Part shown: one piece after another, positions 34,930-48,100 of the stretch
How positions within the stretch are numbered: position 1 is the stretch's first letter
How the letters are laid out: the number at the start of each line of letters is the position of its first letter
DNA from: Mangifera indica
Lineage: Eukaryota > Streptophyta > Magnoliopsida > Sapindales > Anacardiaceae
Direction of reading: 5' to 3'
Length of the DNA stretch: 64,000 nt
Assembly: GCF_011075055.1 (NCBI RefSeq)
Contig: NC_058149.1
Location: forward strand, 3,602,449 to 3,666,448
The notes under the pieces: generated by a model
What the model was told of the DNA's origin: nothing
Seen by the model: the letters and a program-made list of their open reading frames with translations, nothing else
Database searches by the model: none
Made by a program: the position numbers and the translations under genes

Positions 34930-37260
34930 TTCATTACTTTTGTTGATGACTATGCTCGATTTGGTCTTGTTTACTTGATCTCCATGAGTTAGAAGCAATA
35001 AATTGTTTTAGATACTATGTATAATTGAGGTTGAGAATAAATTGGATAAAATGGATAAGATTTTTAAGAACTAACTAAAGTCTTGAGTATTTTTTTGAAA
35101 AGTTTAAGGAATTGAAAAATGAAAAAGGAATAGTATGACAACTAATTATTTCAAGAACTACGTAATAAAATGGTGTAATAGAGAAGAGAAATTAAACTTT
35201 ATTATAAATGATTAGGTTAATGATAGTGGATGCAAATATTGGACATCCCTTTTGTGACGATGTAACATTAACTATTGCCTATGTACTTAACTGAGTGTCT
35301 ACTAAATTAGTTACTTCCACTCTCTATAAGTTATGGACATGTAGAATACTTGAGTTAATTAATTACAACCCTAGTGGTTGGCAGTGTTTATCTCTAACTT
35401 TCCCATGAGTTTGAAAAACTAGGACTTAGAAGAAAAGAATATATCTTTATAAAATACGTTGAACACTTCAAATGGTATCTGTTCATTAAGAAGAATTCCA
35501 CTGGAAGATTAACTGAAATTATATCAAGAGATGCTACATTCATAGAGGATATTTTTTCTATAGAGATGATATTGAAAAAGGTTTTATCTATATGAGATAG
35601 GAGAAGAAAGAGAATAGGAACATCTTAACGGTTATTAGTTAAGTCTTAAGAGATAATACTTATACTTATTCCAGATAATGGGAGTAAATGCAAGTAAGTT
35701 CCAACCTATTTTAGATAGTGGGAGCAATGATTCTCAATCGTTTGCTTCATCTATCTCAACCTAGTGGGAGCATTGAGATTAAACTTCAATCTATTTTGGA
35801 TAATGAGAGCAATGATCTTCAATTGCATAGGAGTAGACATCTAAAAGTACTTTAATGACTTTTTGAATTAAAAACAAGGTTTCATAACCATTCCTTAAGA
35901 TGATGAAGAACCTAAAATCATAAAAGAAGTTGTCTCATCCCTTGATAAGTAAAAATGGTAAGATGCATTAGAAGAAGAGATGAAATACATAGAAACAAAC
36001 CAAGTCTAGAGTTTGGTTGACTCACAACTAGGTCAGAAACCAATTGGGAACAAATAAGTTCCCCTAATCAATCATAAAGTGAATGACTCAATAAATAGAT
36101 ACAATTTCACCTTATGGCAAATAACTATACTCAATAAGAAGGTATAAAATGTGAAGAGAAATTTTCGTCAATTATAAAATTTACGTCATTCTATTGGATT
36201 ATAGCTATAGTAACACATTTGAATTTAGAATTGCATCAGATGAATGTCAAGACAACTTTCCTTAGAAGAGAACTTGATAAAGAAATCTATGTGAAATGAT
36301 GTATGGATTTCATAGTTATAGGTAAAAAACACAAAGTGTACAAGCTTCAAGAACATTACATGACCTAAAACTATCATCCAAACGGTGATACTTGAAATTT
36401 CATAAAACTATAATGTCTTATGACTTTAAGATGATTAATCAAGACCACTATATCTATGTGACAAAGTTTGATAACAAATTTGCAATTCTATCTCTATATA
36501 TGTTGATGTGTAAATAGTTGGAAATGATTTGAAGCATGTGATGATCATCAAAGAATGGTTGTCCATGCTTGTGATGTAAAAGATATGGGTAAGTAGATTA
36601 CATATTGGAAATTAAAATCTAAAGGGATTATTCAAAGAAACGTTTGACTGTGTTACAAGAGCATAATATTCAAAAAAAATAAAGAATGATTCAATATGGT
36701 AAGCTACACACCCATTGATACTCCTGTATCGAATGACAAATTATTAAGCCAAGAAATATATCTCAAAACTCAAGATGAAAATAAAGAAATATCAATGGTT
36801 ACATATTCAAATATCATCAGATGTATTATGAATGTTATGGTACGTACATGTCCAAACATTTGTTTTTGTTGTTGAGTTGGTTAGCTTACATGAGTTAAAT
36901 ACTAAAAAGGCTATCAAAAGGATATTGACATATCTAAAAGGTGTTGTGGATTATTGTTTATGTGATTAAGGATCGAATTTCTATTTGATTGGCTATTGAG
37001 ATGCTAACTGAGAATGTGATTTAGACCAATGCAAGTTAATTTTTGGGTATGTTTTCTTATTCTAAAAGAGCCCATATCTATGCATATCTTACTCTAAATG
37101 AGGAGGTGACTTAGACCAATACAAATCATTTCTAAAAGGAAAATGAGTGTATAATATAATTCTATGCATTGTATAGTCATTGATCCTCTGACTGAACTTG
37201 CTTCAAGAGACGCATATTTTGCACATGTTAAATCTCTTGATTGCGTAGACTATGATTGAT
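34930..37260 (+). pseudogene. Copia pol relic (integrase, reverse transcriptase, RNase H)
   Basis: Collinear fragments of copia polyprotein in shifting frames. Integrase: FVDDYARFGLVYLISM at about 34937-34988. Reverse transcriptase: LHQMNVKTTFLRRELDKEIY at about 36224-36290, then INQDHYIYVTKF, and a degraded YVDD box reading YVDV near 36500. RNase H and the connection: AIKRILTYLKGVVDYCL at about 36910-36962, then DPLTELASRDAYFAHVKSL near 37183-37240. Many stops and frameshifts interrupt these, so no protein is made. Order integrase before reverse transcriptase defines the element as copia rather than gypsy. Confidence 0.78.
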
Positions 37261-38391
37261 AAGTTATTGAACTTATATATTGTACTAAAGACACAACATA
37301 GAAAACAATGAATTCAAGTTTATTTTGTTTTGAACTTGTATCTCGAAATTCTTGGGTTTTTACTGTATACACATTATTTTTTGCTCAACAAGATTACAAT
37401 GTCACACAAGTTAGAGATTGACTCACTCACAAGAGTAATTGCCTTTGAATCTGAGAAAATGAGCAAAGATGAGACTTTATTCCTAAAAAGAATAACACCG
37501 AGAGAATGTGCCAATGGGAGACAAATTTTTCGAGAAAAGATTTATTGAAGTTAAAATGTCGCTTTGATAATCAATCAAGATGAGGTCGTAGATAGATACA
37601 TTTGAAAATGACTGATTTGGTTTGCCCATGTCCAAATAACATATGAATGTCATATGTGAGTTCTTAATATGAATAAATACTTGTGAGTGTGAAGATGATT
37701 AAAAACTCAAGTTAGACATTGAATGTAGTTATTGAACTAAGATCTGTACAATATTTAAGTAATGAAATTTGTGAAAGTTACACACTGTAGCATATGATTC
37801 TACCATGTGCGCATAAGTAAGACGACCAATTGAAGTAGTGAGAGGATAAATCCTTACTCCCTCACATTGTGAGACTTTACAAGATTTAAATCATATTAGT
37901 ACCCTTTGACTCTTTATTATTATTTAATATTTACTCTTAGTATTGTTATCTTAGCTTGACATTTATAGTTACACACAATTTGGTCTATAAAACGTGACTA
38001 GAAAAACAACTAAATTTAAATTGAAAATTTTGGTAGGAGAGGAAGACTTATATATATTACGTGTGTCCATTAGCCAGTTGATCATGTTACTCATATGGGA
38101 GAATAGACTTAATCATGGATATACAAGAAAATAACACAATGATAAATGAGGGATTAAAGGGAGCTAGTTTTATTGAGTAAGTTTAGGGTACTATGAGCCT
38201 AACATTTTATTATATTTTATTTGGGTTGAAACAATTATATTATTCCTAATAAATGCATAGTATTTAACTTCTAAGTGCAAGTTGTTTGTGAGGTCATACG
38301 ACACATTTGCAAATATGAAACATATTGTTATATGAGATTTTTGTGTGCCTAAGTATTTGGTTTAAGTCTTCCGTCATGTGTGAGTTGGAGA

Positions 38392-38770
38392 CATTGGGTC
38401 TAAGTCCACCCATAACGGATCGACCCAATCCGGTTACATGGAAAACTGTCATAAGGCAGTTCGGTGATAGTTGGACTGTTGTTTAAATGTCCAAAAACTG
38501 CCATCCCAAGGAGAAGAACACAAAACAATGAAACATAAGTATTTTTTATGTTTTTCTCTTCTCCTCTTCCAAAAAAAAAAATACTAATACATAGAGACTA
38601 TATCTTCTAGGGATTGCAGTACTTGGGCAAATAGGATTGTGGAAATGACTTATGTTAGACTCTCAAAGCATAATCGAATCAACCACGTGAATTGAAAACA
38701 TAACCGGGTATGCTTTTCAGTTACAAAATTTTACAGAATATGATTTATGGCATGTTTACATTTTCCAACA
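38392..38770 (+). repeat. 3' LTR of the copia element
   Basis: 379 bp, direct copy of 31215-31606, ending TTCCAACA immediately before the ATGAC target duplication. A purine-rich stretch GAGTTGGAGA just upstream is the likely polypurine tract. Confidence 0.8.
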
Positions 38771-38775
38771 ATGAC

Positions 38776-39440
38776 AGTTTGCGACACACATTCTGGGGTG
38801 TCTTCTGGCTGATATGTTGGTTATGCGAGTTGGAGTTTGTTGCAATGTTTGTTTTTTTCTGGCTGAGTTACTGGTTTTTAGTTTTAAAATTTGGATTTGA
38901 ATATTCTTATTATCTGATATGTTTTGGTTGATTTCCTGGGTGAGAGAGTAGAAGTATATTGTAGTATATAATATGTTCTGGCTTATTTGCGGAAGTAAAT
39001 ACTTGGTTGTTAATGAGTACTGTACAACAAGTCACAAGGTGCTCTGACATTCTGACATAGGAAGGTTACGTGAAGACAAAGAATGACAGAGAGTTTGTTT
39101 TACGTCGAGATATTAGATTAAAAAAAAAAAATTGATTAAAGTGGGAATATTAGAATGATATGAGTAATTTTTGTAAAGAAAGAGACGCAGGTCGGTGGCA
39201 TATAATTTGTCTTGGTTGATTTTGTAAAGAAAAAAAAAGGTAGAAGATTGAATTGTGATTTACATGGTTAGTCGTGTCGGAAACCATTACAATTACTGCT
39301 ACGGTTAACGTTTTCCATTGAGTCTCTTTCTTATGAAAAGAAACATATATTTTCATTTGGAATACGATGAAATAAAAAGTCTCTTGGATCCTCTTCTCCA
39401 AACCCTAAATCTAGTATCTCTCTCCTTTGGCTTACAATTT
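38776..39440. other. Intergenic, no gene seen
   Basis: DNA formerly continuous with the 3' flank of XTH-2 before the copia insertion. The open frame 38710-38931 starts inside the LTR and runs across its end, so it is not credible as a gene. No motifs recognised. Confidence 0.4.
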
Positions 39441-39502
39441 TCCTTCAATTTCCTTTGATTGATTTGTTCTTTCCTTCAATTTCCTTTGATTGATTTGTTC
39501 TT
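39441..39502. repeat. 31-bp tandem duplication
   Basis: Two nearly identical 31-bp units with CCTTCAATTTCCTTTGATTG at 39442 and 39473. Pyrimidine-rich, immediately upstream of the microsatellite. Confidence 0.8.
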
Positions 39503-39559
39503 ACTTCAATCCTTTCGTGGGTTGATCAATGATTTTATTTTTTTAAAAAATATTTTTAA

Positions 39560-39561
<2 letters not shown>

Positions 39562-39641
<80 letters not shown>
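39562..39641. repeat. (CT)n(TA)n microsatellite
   Basis: About 27 uninterrupted CT units followed by about 12 TA units. The open frame at 39459-39644 simply translates this repeat. Confidence 0.97.
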
Positions 39642-39649
39642 TGAGTATG

Positions 39650-40940
39650 GTGATTTCAATGATGATTTATAACCAGTCCAAATATATTTCCTAAACACTT
39701 TAATTATCAACTTAAAAATAAATAATTATTTTCTTAAGTTACAACAAGGCAAAACTAGGCGTATCCAGTCTAATTCAGCAACTCACCAAGACTTAGGCTA
39801 GAATTGAATGGAAGATAATATACGGTAAGGGAACTAAAATAGGGATATTGAAATTTTTATTATTTTTAAATCTCGACTATATAAATCTACATATATTTTA
39901 TTAACTAAATATTTATATTACAAAATTTAATATAATAAAGTATTTTTGTTTTCAACTTAAAGAATATAAGACTTAGTTAGCTTTTGAATACTAAATATCA
40001 AATATTTTACGAAATTTTTTACTCATAAAAAGTATAATTATTTCATCAATAATATCTAAGAAAACAATAAATAATTTTCTGTTTGGGAAATAATTTATTA
40101 TAAAAAATAAAAGATTATCTCAAAAATGATTGTTTATATTAGCTATAAATTATTACTTTTTATGATAAAAATTGATATGTATAAATAATTATTGTATTTA
40201 GTTAAAAAAATAAAAGAACACTAATATATTATTTTAGTATAATTATTCTAAAATATTTTCATATTATTTGTTATATTAATGTAAAGTAATAGTATTTTTT
40301 TTTTAAAATAAATATTAAGTAAGAATAAAATTATAATAAAATGAATATTATTTTGATAATTTTTTATTCCTAACATAGATGTGAGAATCAAATTACACTT
40401 ATATCACTTATTATATTACTATTGTTATAAAATAATATCAATAATAAAAGATAAATTATTATTATAATCTTTTATAATTTTAACCAATATCTCTATGAAT
40501 ATTTAAATTAGTATTCATTAGTACAAATAACATTACTCTATTTTTGACAAACTGAAGGATAAACTTTAATTAATATATTTTTTTATCGTATCACAATCTT
40601 CATTCAACAAACTTTTCGATTAGTCATGTTAATTTCAATTGTTTTTATTCAAAATTTAAAACCCTAAAATTGGAATTTATTTATTTCTTAAACTATTAAC
40701 ATCTTTTATTTTTTTATTATTTCCTATCAAATGCTAATCATTTAAAAAAATCTTTATAAAAATTTTTAAATATATCATAGAAAAATAAGACACTTTAAAA
40801 ATGATGTCTTCCAAGATTAATGTGATTTAAATTCTCTCCTTTGTCTTTTCATAGTTTAGACAGATTCCTCGCCTATGGTAAGTTTATAGGTTGGATTTGG
40901 GTAACTATTTCTCCTCTAGTTCATCATCTTAAATCCATCC
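39650..40940. other. Very AT-rich intergenic stretch, no gene seen
   Basis: Long A/T-rich DNA with no open frame worth calling, and no defined repeats or RNA motifs. Confidence 0.45.
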
Positions 40941-40948
40941 ATCCATGA

Positions 40949-41184
40949 TGTTAGAAATTTCAAATATATTATTTCTTATGTTAGAATATATCCTAATTAT
41001 ATGATTTCCTAGACCAGTAGATATTCTAAATATATATTTTTTCTTTTTGCATTATTGTATATTAATTATATTTATTTGTATTTTTTTATATAAGATTTAT
41101 GATAGGTATAAATTCATGTATTATTCAAAACAGTTTAATATACCAAAAATATAAGTTATTCATATTTTGATATGGTATCAAAAT
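40949..41184 (+). mobile_element. Copia-type LTR plus primer-binding-site relic
   Basis: An AT-rich sequence starting TGTTAGAA (40949; a second TGTTAGAA start at 40979) runs to TTTTGATA, followed by TGGTATCAAAAT at 41173-41184, close to the initiator-Met tRNA primer site seen in copia elements. The element at 45142 has nearly the same site, TGGTATCAAAG. The rest of the element is not recognisable downstream, so this is a truncated 5' end. Confidence 0.5.
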
Positions 41185-41699
41185 AAAACATCTTGCTGAC
41201 ATTTTAGTTAGGCTCACTCATGAAAGATAAAATAGATGAAAATGAAGATGTAAGCAAGCATCATACATGGTGAAAAAGAATGAATCAAGACATGCACGCT
41301 CAAAAGGGGAAAGATGGAAAAGTTACCTACTCCTTTGCCTCCCATGGTAAATAGGATGATGGAAAAGCTCCTCAAGTGCAAAAGTCTCCAAAGCAAGCCC
41401 ACCATAAGCCTTCTTTCACCCTTGGCCAAGAGACAAGAGAAAGAAGAGTGAGCGTTTTCTTTTAAGTGAGAGAAAGTATTTTTGTAAAATGAATTAAGGT
41501 TTGTTCAAATGAACTAAAATCAACCCTTTTATAATGGTGGGCTAAAATGCAATTTGTTAATTCTCTTTTTGCCCAACAAATTCTCAATTTGTGGACTTGC
41601 CATGCATGTATATCAATTATATATTTTAGGCATCCTAGTTTTATCTCACCAACATTTTAACGTTTAAAATGTTATCTTTGGCCCTTATATAACATTTAT

Positions 41700-42786
41700 A
41701 TGAATATTATTATCCTTTGAAAGATGTTAGCCAACCCTAAATAATCAATCCTCACTCTTGAAAACTTGGTTTATTGGTGTGACTTTTTAGATTTATTGTG
41801 GCGTAGCCTTGACTCTCCTTTCGATGATCCAAAAGGCATCCGAAAACTCAATAACTATGGTGAACATCTAACAATATGCTATAACCCCTAAACCATGATG
41901 AAGAAATACTTCATCGAGTCTAATATCCCCAATTGTACATTCCATGTAGATAATATCCTTCCATTGTCAAATCTAAATTGATTTCAAACTCATGAATCAT
42001 CAAAACCCTAATTTCAATTCTATACAAATCATCGATCCAAATATTTGGAACTCGTCATTATGAACATCCTTCATATGACTTACATTATACTTTGGACAAG
42101 ATTTGATTTTCAATATTTATCAACGTTTGCTTTGAAACTTAGATTCGGATTGAATCAGTTGATATTCAAAACCCAAGACTTTCTAAGTCAATGGATTTCA
42201 TCTTGAGCATCATTCTTCTCCATATACAAATAACGCATGAATAATATGGTTTGTCCTACAAGATATGATTAACCTCATATATATACATCATATGAATTAC
42301 ATGTATTTGTATCAGATTTGATCATGATTTCTCAGGTTAAATGATTACTTTTATACATTAGTACAATCTTACGATAAGTTATTGACAATGATTTGATAAC
42401 TATGTGACTTATTGTTATTTGATCATGTTCGAAAAACGGTTCTCTAACTGTTAATCCATACTAATACCGTAATGACATAACCATTATCGTCACCCATACT
42501 AATGTCATCTCATGGCATTCAATGGAGGTGTTCGATATGTCTATTATGTGATATAATTACTGAAGTTATGTTACATTTATAAGGAACAATTCGATGACTC
42601 AGTTTTTATATTAAGTCATCTGAACAATTCACATGCATACTTTATATCATTGCAGATAAAGGAAACAACTTATTCATATGAACAAAAAAAGCTTTTTCTT
42701 TTATTAATAATTACATAAATGTACATATAAGATTAAAATGCCCCCAGAACCGATAACACGAATGGTTCCTAAGGCATACACTAACA
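41700..42786 (-). repeat. Minus-strand LTR relic
   Basis: Read on the minus strand, the sequence starts at 42786 with TGTTAGTGTATGCCTTAGG, a common opening of plant copia LTRs, and continues through AT-rich DNA. The other end and internal coding region were not found, so the lower boundary is a guess. A similar opening (TGTTAGGATAATGTCC) is seen at 62273. The minus-strand open frame 41214-41429 further downstream has no family features. Confidence 0.4.
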
Positions 42787-42798
42787 ACTCATGTCTTT

Positions 42799-42995
42799 GC
42801 CTTTATGTGTGTGGAAAATGGAAAGAAGAGTTTATCATACCCGCTCACGCCTTTAACTATGTATAAAGTGGAAATATGAGTTTATCAGTCTACTAAAACC
42901 TTCACCTATGTCAAAAGTAGAAAGATGAGTATATTAAACCCACTCGCGCTTTCACCTATATGGCAAGTGGAAAGATGAGTTTGCAAACTCAATTA
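42799..42995. repeat. Four-unit minisatellite, about 50-bp period
   Basis: Units start near 42799, 42849, 42899 and 42948, each with a CCTTTAACTATG or CTTTCACCTATA head, then GTGGAAAGATGAGT and CCCACTCGC-like words. Units differ by several substitutions. It abuts the LTR end at 42786. Confidence 0.8.
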
Positions 42996-43320
42996 AACAA
43001 ATTATTGCTTGCTTTAATTCCCTATATTAGGAAATATTTTAAATATATGTTTTCCTTTTTTTTTTTTTTAATAAATGATAAATTCTCTATAAACTCGTTT
43101 ACATAGAAATCTTAAAACTTTGAGTGTATACAAGAAAACAATTGTCAGATGTTTGTCACTATTGACCTGAATCCTTAAATCCTCAAAATTCAATCCCCCA
43201 TGGGCAACCAATCTTCTTTTAAAATGTCTAAGAACATTGCTTCTATACTAGCATACTAATAAAAGGAAAATGAATCCAATAATAGACAACCTTGGCCAAT
43301 TGCCCAGCAGAATTAGAGAT

Positions 43321-44270
43321 TCAAAGTTTCCTAGAAGCTCTAAGATTGTATTCAAACTTCATAAAATTTGCCTTTAACAACATTGCCTTAGTATCCTAAT
43401 CAAATGCATTGCCAATTTACAAAATCTGCTAGAAAGTTGCATTTCTTTGATTTGCATGTCTTGTGTATATAATCTTTTTGTTTGAATCAAATGTGAGCTT
43501 GTATTTGGATATCAGTAATCAAGGTTTCAAGTTCTTTCTCTAGCCTTGAAACACCTGTTTTGAAAGCGTTTGCCATCATTTACAAATCAATAGACACAAA
43601 TGGTTGTGTATTCTGGATAAAAGCCTTAGTATGAGTAGAAATCATTAATAAGCTCCCTAACTTGAGGATCCAACTAAAAAAAAGTTAGAAGCTCACATTG
43701 TCTATAACTTTCCTCTTAAGCTTAGACCAATCAAAACTTGCAAGAGCACAAAGTCCCCTATATGTCATAACATCTTAAGAAGAAATCACCTTGTTGTAGC
43801 TATTTCCTAAATCAAGACCAACTTTTAAAAACTTATGAGTCGTAAACTTGTACTTCTTAGCCTCTAAGTGAGACAATCTTGTAGCATAATGTAGTTTTTC
43901 TATAGTAACAAGTTCAAAAGCCTTTGGTGTTTACTTTGCTTTGTTAACATAGTTTGTTACATGAGTAAATTGAGCCATCTCAATGCTTACCAAGATAGCA
44001 CTCATACACAAATGAATAATATGCTTCGATTCAGTGCAATAATCATAAGTACAAACATAACTTTTAAAAGCATCACCAAGTGCACCATAAGCATAGTAAA
44101 AATCTCAAAAATCATTGTATCCTATTCTTATGCTCTCTTTGATTAAATTTGTCTTATAAGCATTAAGTTCATTCTCAAGCTTCTTTTTTCACTGTTCAGC
44201 TCTATAGTCCACTGAATCACACTAGGCCATATAACCAAATGGAAAGTCAATGCAACCCAATCTCTAAGGC
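43321..44270 (-). pseudogene. Processed pseudogene of COP9 signalosome subunit 1 (CSN1/FUS6)
   Basis: An intronless minus-strand copy of CSN1, the COP9 signalosome subunit (PCI protein) that helps remove NEDD8 from cullins. Recognised in order: CDSVDYRAEQ, KKLENELNAYKTNLIKESI, FYYAYGALGDAFKSYV, HIIHLCMSAILVSIEMAQF, THVTNYVNKAK, HLEAKKYKF, YRGLCALASFD, VRELINDFYS, then, after about 40 missing residues, QPFVSIDL, MMANAFKTGVS, LEKELETLITD, and the exact C-terminal end NLRASRKL with its stop at 43321-43323. In-frame stops and frameshifts interrupt it. The N-terminal ~110 residues are absent; a TIR element (44288-44887) begins just beyond. CSN1 genes have introns, so the contiguous order across all these segments points to retroposition, though no poly(A) tail was found. 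Confidence 0.88.
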
Positions 44271-44287
44271 AATACATAATTCTAAAA

Positions 44288-44887
44288 GGCCAAAAGTTTA
44301 TTTCTCACCTAAAGTTTAATGCAAAGACAAATACAAATATATGAAATTTCAAAAACTCAAACACTCATCCACCACATAATTTTTGTTAAAACTTGTTGTT
44401 AACTATAAAGGTAAAATTATCATTTAACTAATAATATTAAAAAACTAAAAATCTATATTATTCTCCCTTTATAGTTAAAAAACTAACAATTCCCCTTACC
44501 AAAAAGTTTGAAAAGTTACATTTTTCCCTTAGGGTTTCATTTCTTCCTTTTCTTCTCTGGCAATGTTCTCTGATCAATCTCCTATTTGTCGACTCTTTCT
44601 TTCGCATCCCAGGTAATGACATGACCATCATTCTCCAACCACGAAGGTGATGAATCATCCAGATCTATCGGTCAACAAATATGTTTCTTCCTACCATCTT
44701 TGTTACATTCATGGAAAAATGATGTAAATTTTTAATATTTAGTGATAAAATGACAATTTTATCCTTGCATCTAACAAAAAAAATTCTAACATAAGTTAAC
44801 CTATGAGTAGTTGTTTGGGTTTTTGAAACCTCATGAGTGAGTATTTGTCTTTGCATTGAATCTTGGGTGGGAAACAATTTTTTGGCC
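44288..44887. mobile_element. GGCCAAA-family TIR element (copy 7)
   Basis: 600 bp from GGCCAAAAGTTTATTTCTC to GGGAAACAATTTTTTGGCC (end shown as terminus only). Flanks ATTCTAAAA (44279-44287) and CTTTTAAAA-like sequence at the right match at 7 of 9 with one base of slippage. It abuts the 5' side of the CSN1 pseudogene. The minus-strand open frames at 44458-44658 and 44665-44877 lie inside the element and are not genes. Confidence 0.72.
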
Positions 44888-45141
44888 TTTTAAAAATAGA
44901 AGTAACAAAGGCTCATAATGGTGCTTCATTATATACTAGTGTTTGTTATCCTTTGTTTTTTGAGGACAAGCCTAGAATGTTTTGTTGTCGGGTTTGTGTT
45001 TTTGGGTGTTATGTATATATTTGCTTGCCAAAAAAAGAAAAATGGCTATTGTAATTAGTCAGTACTAGCTAAACTTTTAATGGTTTCATCTATCGGGCAA
45101 TTCCACCAAGATTTTGATATCACGTGGGGATACAACAAAGT

Positions 45142-48100
45142 TGTTAAATAAAATATTTATTTTATTATTTTATGTGTATATTAATTTTATTTATTTACTA
45201 GTATTATGAATCCTTATATAATTCATTTTCTTATTCATATTTAGACTGTCTTGTAATATTATAAATTATACTTCATTTTATCAATAATATTTATTTAGTT
45301 TTACAACCCCAATTTGAAATTTTTCATGGTATCAAAGTAGTAAAAATCCTCCTGTATTTTTTCAACTCTAAAATTTATTTATTTTATTTTATTATTATTT
45401 TTTTTTTTAGCCTTGGAAAGTTGTAATCCCCCTTGTGCACTTTTCTAGGGTTTTGTTATTGCACTTTGGAAAATTCTCTTTACCCGTCTATATTTTTCTT
45501 ACTTTCAATCACCACCCTTAGCTTTTGCAATCTTCTTCATAGTTGTTGCCCCCTTTTTGGTTACCTATCTATCAAAGCCAAGTCGTCATTAGCCTAGCAT
45601 CTATCTCTAACAAAGTTTGCTCCTATCTGGTATGAATGCAATGTCTTTTTTCTCCTTGCCTTGAGTTACCATCGAGTGTGCCTTCTCTCAATTTTGTCAA
45701 TTTCTTCACCGAGATCAAGCAAGTGTTGTGTGCCTTCATTTTTTGGTGCTGTGACAACATTTTTTGTCATCGTTGTTTGCTTGTTCTGGTCATTTTCTTC
45801 ATGCATGATTCACTTTTGTTGCACATTTTTCCTCTGCTACCAAGCTTTATCCACTGATGTCTTCTCTATGGCTCACTCTAAGACAACTCTAGTCACCATC
45901 CCTCCCAACACTCTAACCCCCTCACCTAGGTTTCCTTACTGGTAGCCTCTTTTCCTACCATGTATCATGGTTTACCAATCACTACTGTTTCTTCATCTTT
46001 GTTCCTACTAACTTCTCTATCGATTGCTACTATTTTTGCTAATTTGACATTTACTTTCTTAATGTCCTTACTACCTACAACGATAAACATTAGGAGTTAT
46101 CTTTCTTCTGTTATGGTTTTCAATACTTATCGCACATGAAAGTCAATATTTCTTGATGTGTTTGCTATTTATGATTTACAACATTTGATTGTTGTTAATG
46201 CATGACCTCTACCACCACTTTTTGATGGCATTTCTAATCCAACTTATTCTTACTGGTTATGCATTGATAAATTGGTTTGGACCTAGATTAAATCCACGAT
46301 ATTGCCCGCACTTGTTCAATCTTTATTGCTACCTTATTTTACTACTTTTAAAGTATGGTCCTTGCTTGATCTTCATCTGAATTCAATTTTTGGGATCCAC
46401 CTTTGGTTTATTCGTGACAAGCTACACACTCTTAAAAAGAACTTTAGATCAGTCAATGGTAAATTATCTTATTAATGCCAAGTCCATCTTTGATTCTCTT
46501 ACTACAATTGATTTTCCTATTCCAAATGTTGATTTTGTAGAGTACGTTATTGATGCTTTAGGTCTCAAGTACTAATCTTTCATTACTTCCTTGCATTTTT
46601 GCCTATCCACTACATTTGATAAACTCTATCATATTCTCGTTTGTGAAAAGAGTTTTTAGAAGAAACTCCTTAATATGTCTCTTCCAACTGTTGTTATAGT
46701 TGTTACTCGATCCTCCCCTTAGTCTTTGAATTTATCCAAGTTTTCTAGCAAACATAACTTTCGTAGTCATAATAAACGTGGTCACGGTAATCGTGGACAA
46801 TATATTTCTCACCAACAATCTTTACCCTCATATCAACCTTCTTTGCTTCTTATTCCTACAGGTGTTCTTCCTCAATGTACTAATCATATTTGCAATAAAC
46901 ATAGGCACTCTGTTTGTGTTTGCCTATAATAGGAAAATTTTACCTATATAGTCGATTTCGTGACTACTCCTCTTGCAACTATGTTTGTGTGTGATCCTTC
47001 TAATTCAAATTAGGTTCTAGACTCTGGTGCTACACATCATATGACACCTAATGCTTCAATCCTTTCTTCTCCTTACCATCTCACAGGTATATCTTCTATG
47101 ATTGTTGGAAATGTTCATTTATTGTCAATGTTTGTTTGTCTAAACCTTCTCACTCTCCAGTTATTCTATATGATGTTTTGTGTGTTCTATCATTACAAAA
47201 ACATTTGTTGTCAATTCATAAGTTTACCTCTGACACTAATTTTTTTTGTCTTTTTGATTCATTTAATTTTGTGATTAAAGACATAGACAGGTCAAATCTT
47301 TCTTTTTAGTAACAACAATAATAGTTTATATCAATTGACTCCTCTTATCATTATCGTCCATTCATTTGTTTTGTGTCTCATCTGATGTGTAGCATTGTCA
47401 TCTTAGTAATCCATTTTCCATAATGCTCATTATTTTTGCCTCTATGTCTGATCGAGTTCATCCTTTGTAGGATCTCCCATCTGTTTGTCCAGTTTATCCT
47501 CTTCATAAAAGTCATCACCTTCTTTTTACCAAATGTACTTACATTGTTTGCAGTCCTTTCAAGCTTCTTCACCTTGATGTCTGTGGTCCTGCTCCTGTCC
47601 CATCATTGTCATCATTTTGTTATTGTTTATCTATTATTGATGATTTTAGTTTGTATACATAACTATATCTTGTGTTTAGAAAATCTGATGTTATTGTTGT
47701 TTTTTACTAAATTTAAATTAATAGTGGAGATACTTCTTTCTTATTCTATTCAAATTATTTGTTTGGATGGTGGTGATGAATTTAATAACAAATTATTTTG
47801 TTCCTTCCTTGAGTCATGTGGTATTATGCATCAACTGTCTTATCCTTATACTTCTGCCTAAAATGGTATGTTAAAAGAAACATCAAGACATAATGGAAAA
47901 AGGATGTTGTCTTTTATTACAGGCTAACCTATCCTTGCTATTCGAGTGAAGGCTTTCTTTACTGTTATGTTTTTTATTAATAAGTTGCCCACACAATTGC
48001 TCAAGAATAAAAATCCCTTTGATGTTTTGCTTTGACATCCTCGAAACTATGGATCTTTACATACCTTTGGTTATGCTTGTTATCCTTTGCTTACCTCGAC

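Larger units (their letters stand above)
31215..38770 (+). mobile_element. Degenerate full-length Ty1/copia retrotransposon, 7.6 kb
   Basis: Two direct LTRs (31215-31606 and 38392-38770) enclose copia pol remnants in plus orientation. The element is flanked by a perfect 5-bp target duplication ATGAC (31210-31214 and 38771-38775). Both LTRs end TTCCAACA. A primer-binding site TGGTATTAAAGC, a decayed match to the plant initiator-Met tRNA site, begins one base after the 5' LTR. The LTRs have diverged by many substitutions and indels, so the insertion is old. It lies about 0.36 kb downstream of the XTH-2 stop and in the same orientation. No intact open frame remains. Confidence 0.85.

Noticed and set aside
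43130..43320. Extending the CSN1 pseudogene further downstream
   Set aside because: The NLRASRKL end and stop codon are at 43321-43345; sequence beyond is at most a 3' UTR and cannot be confirmed.
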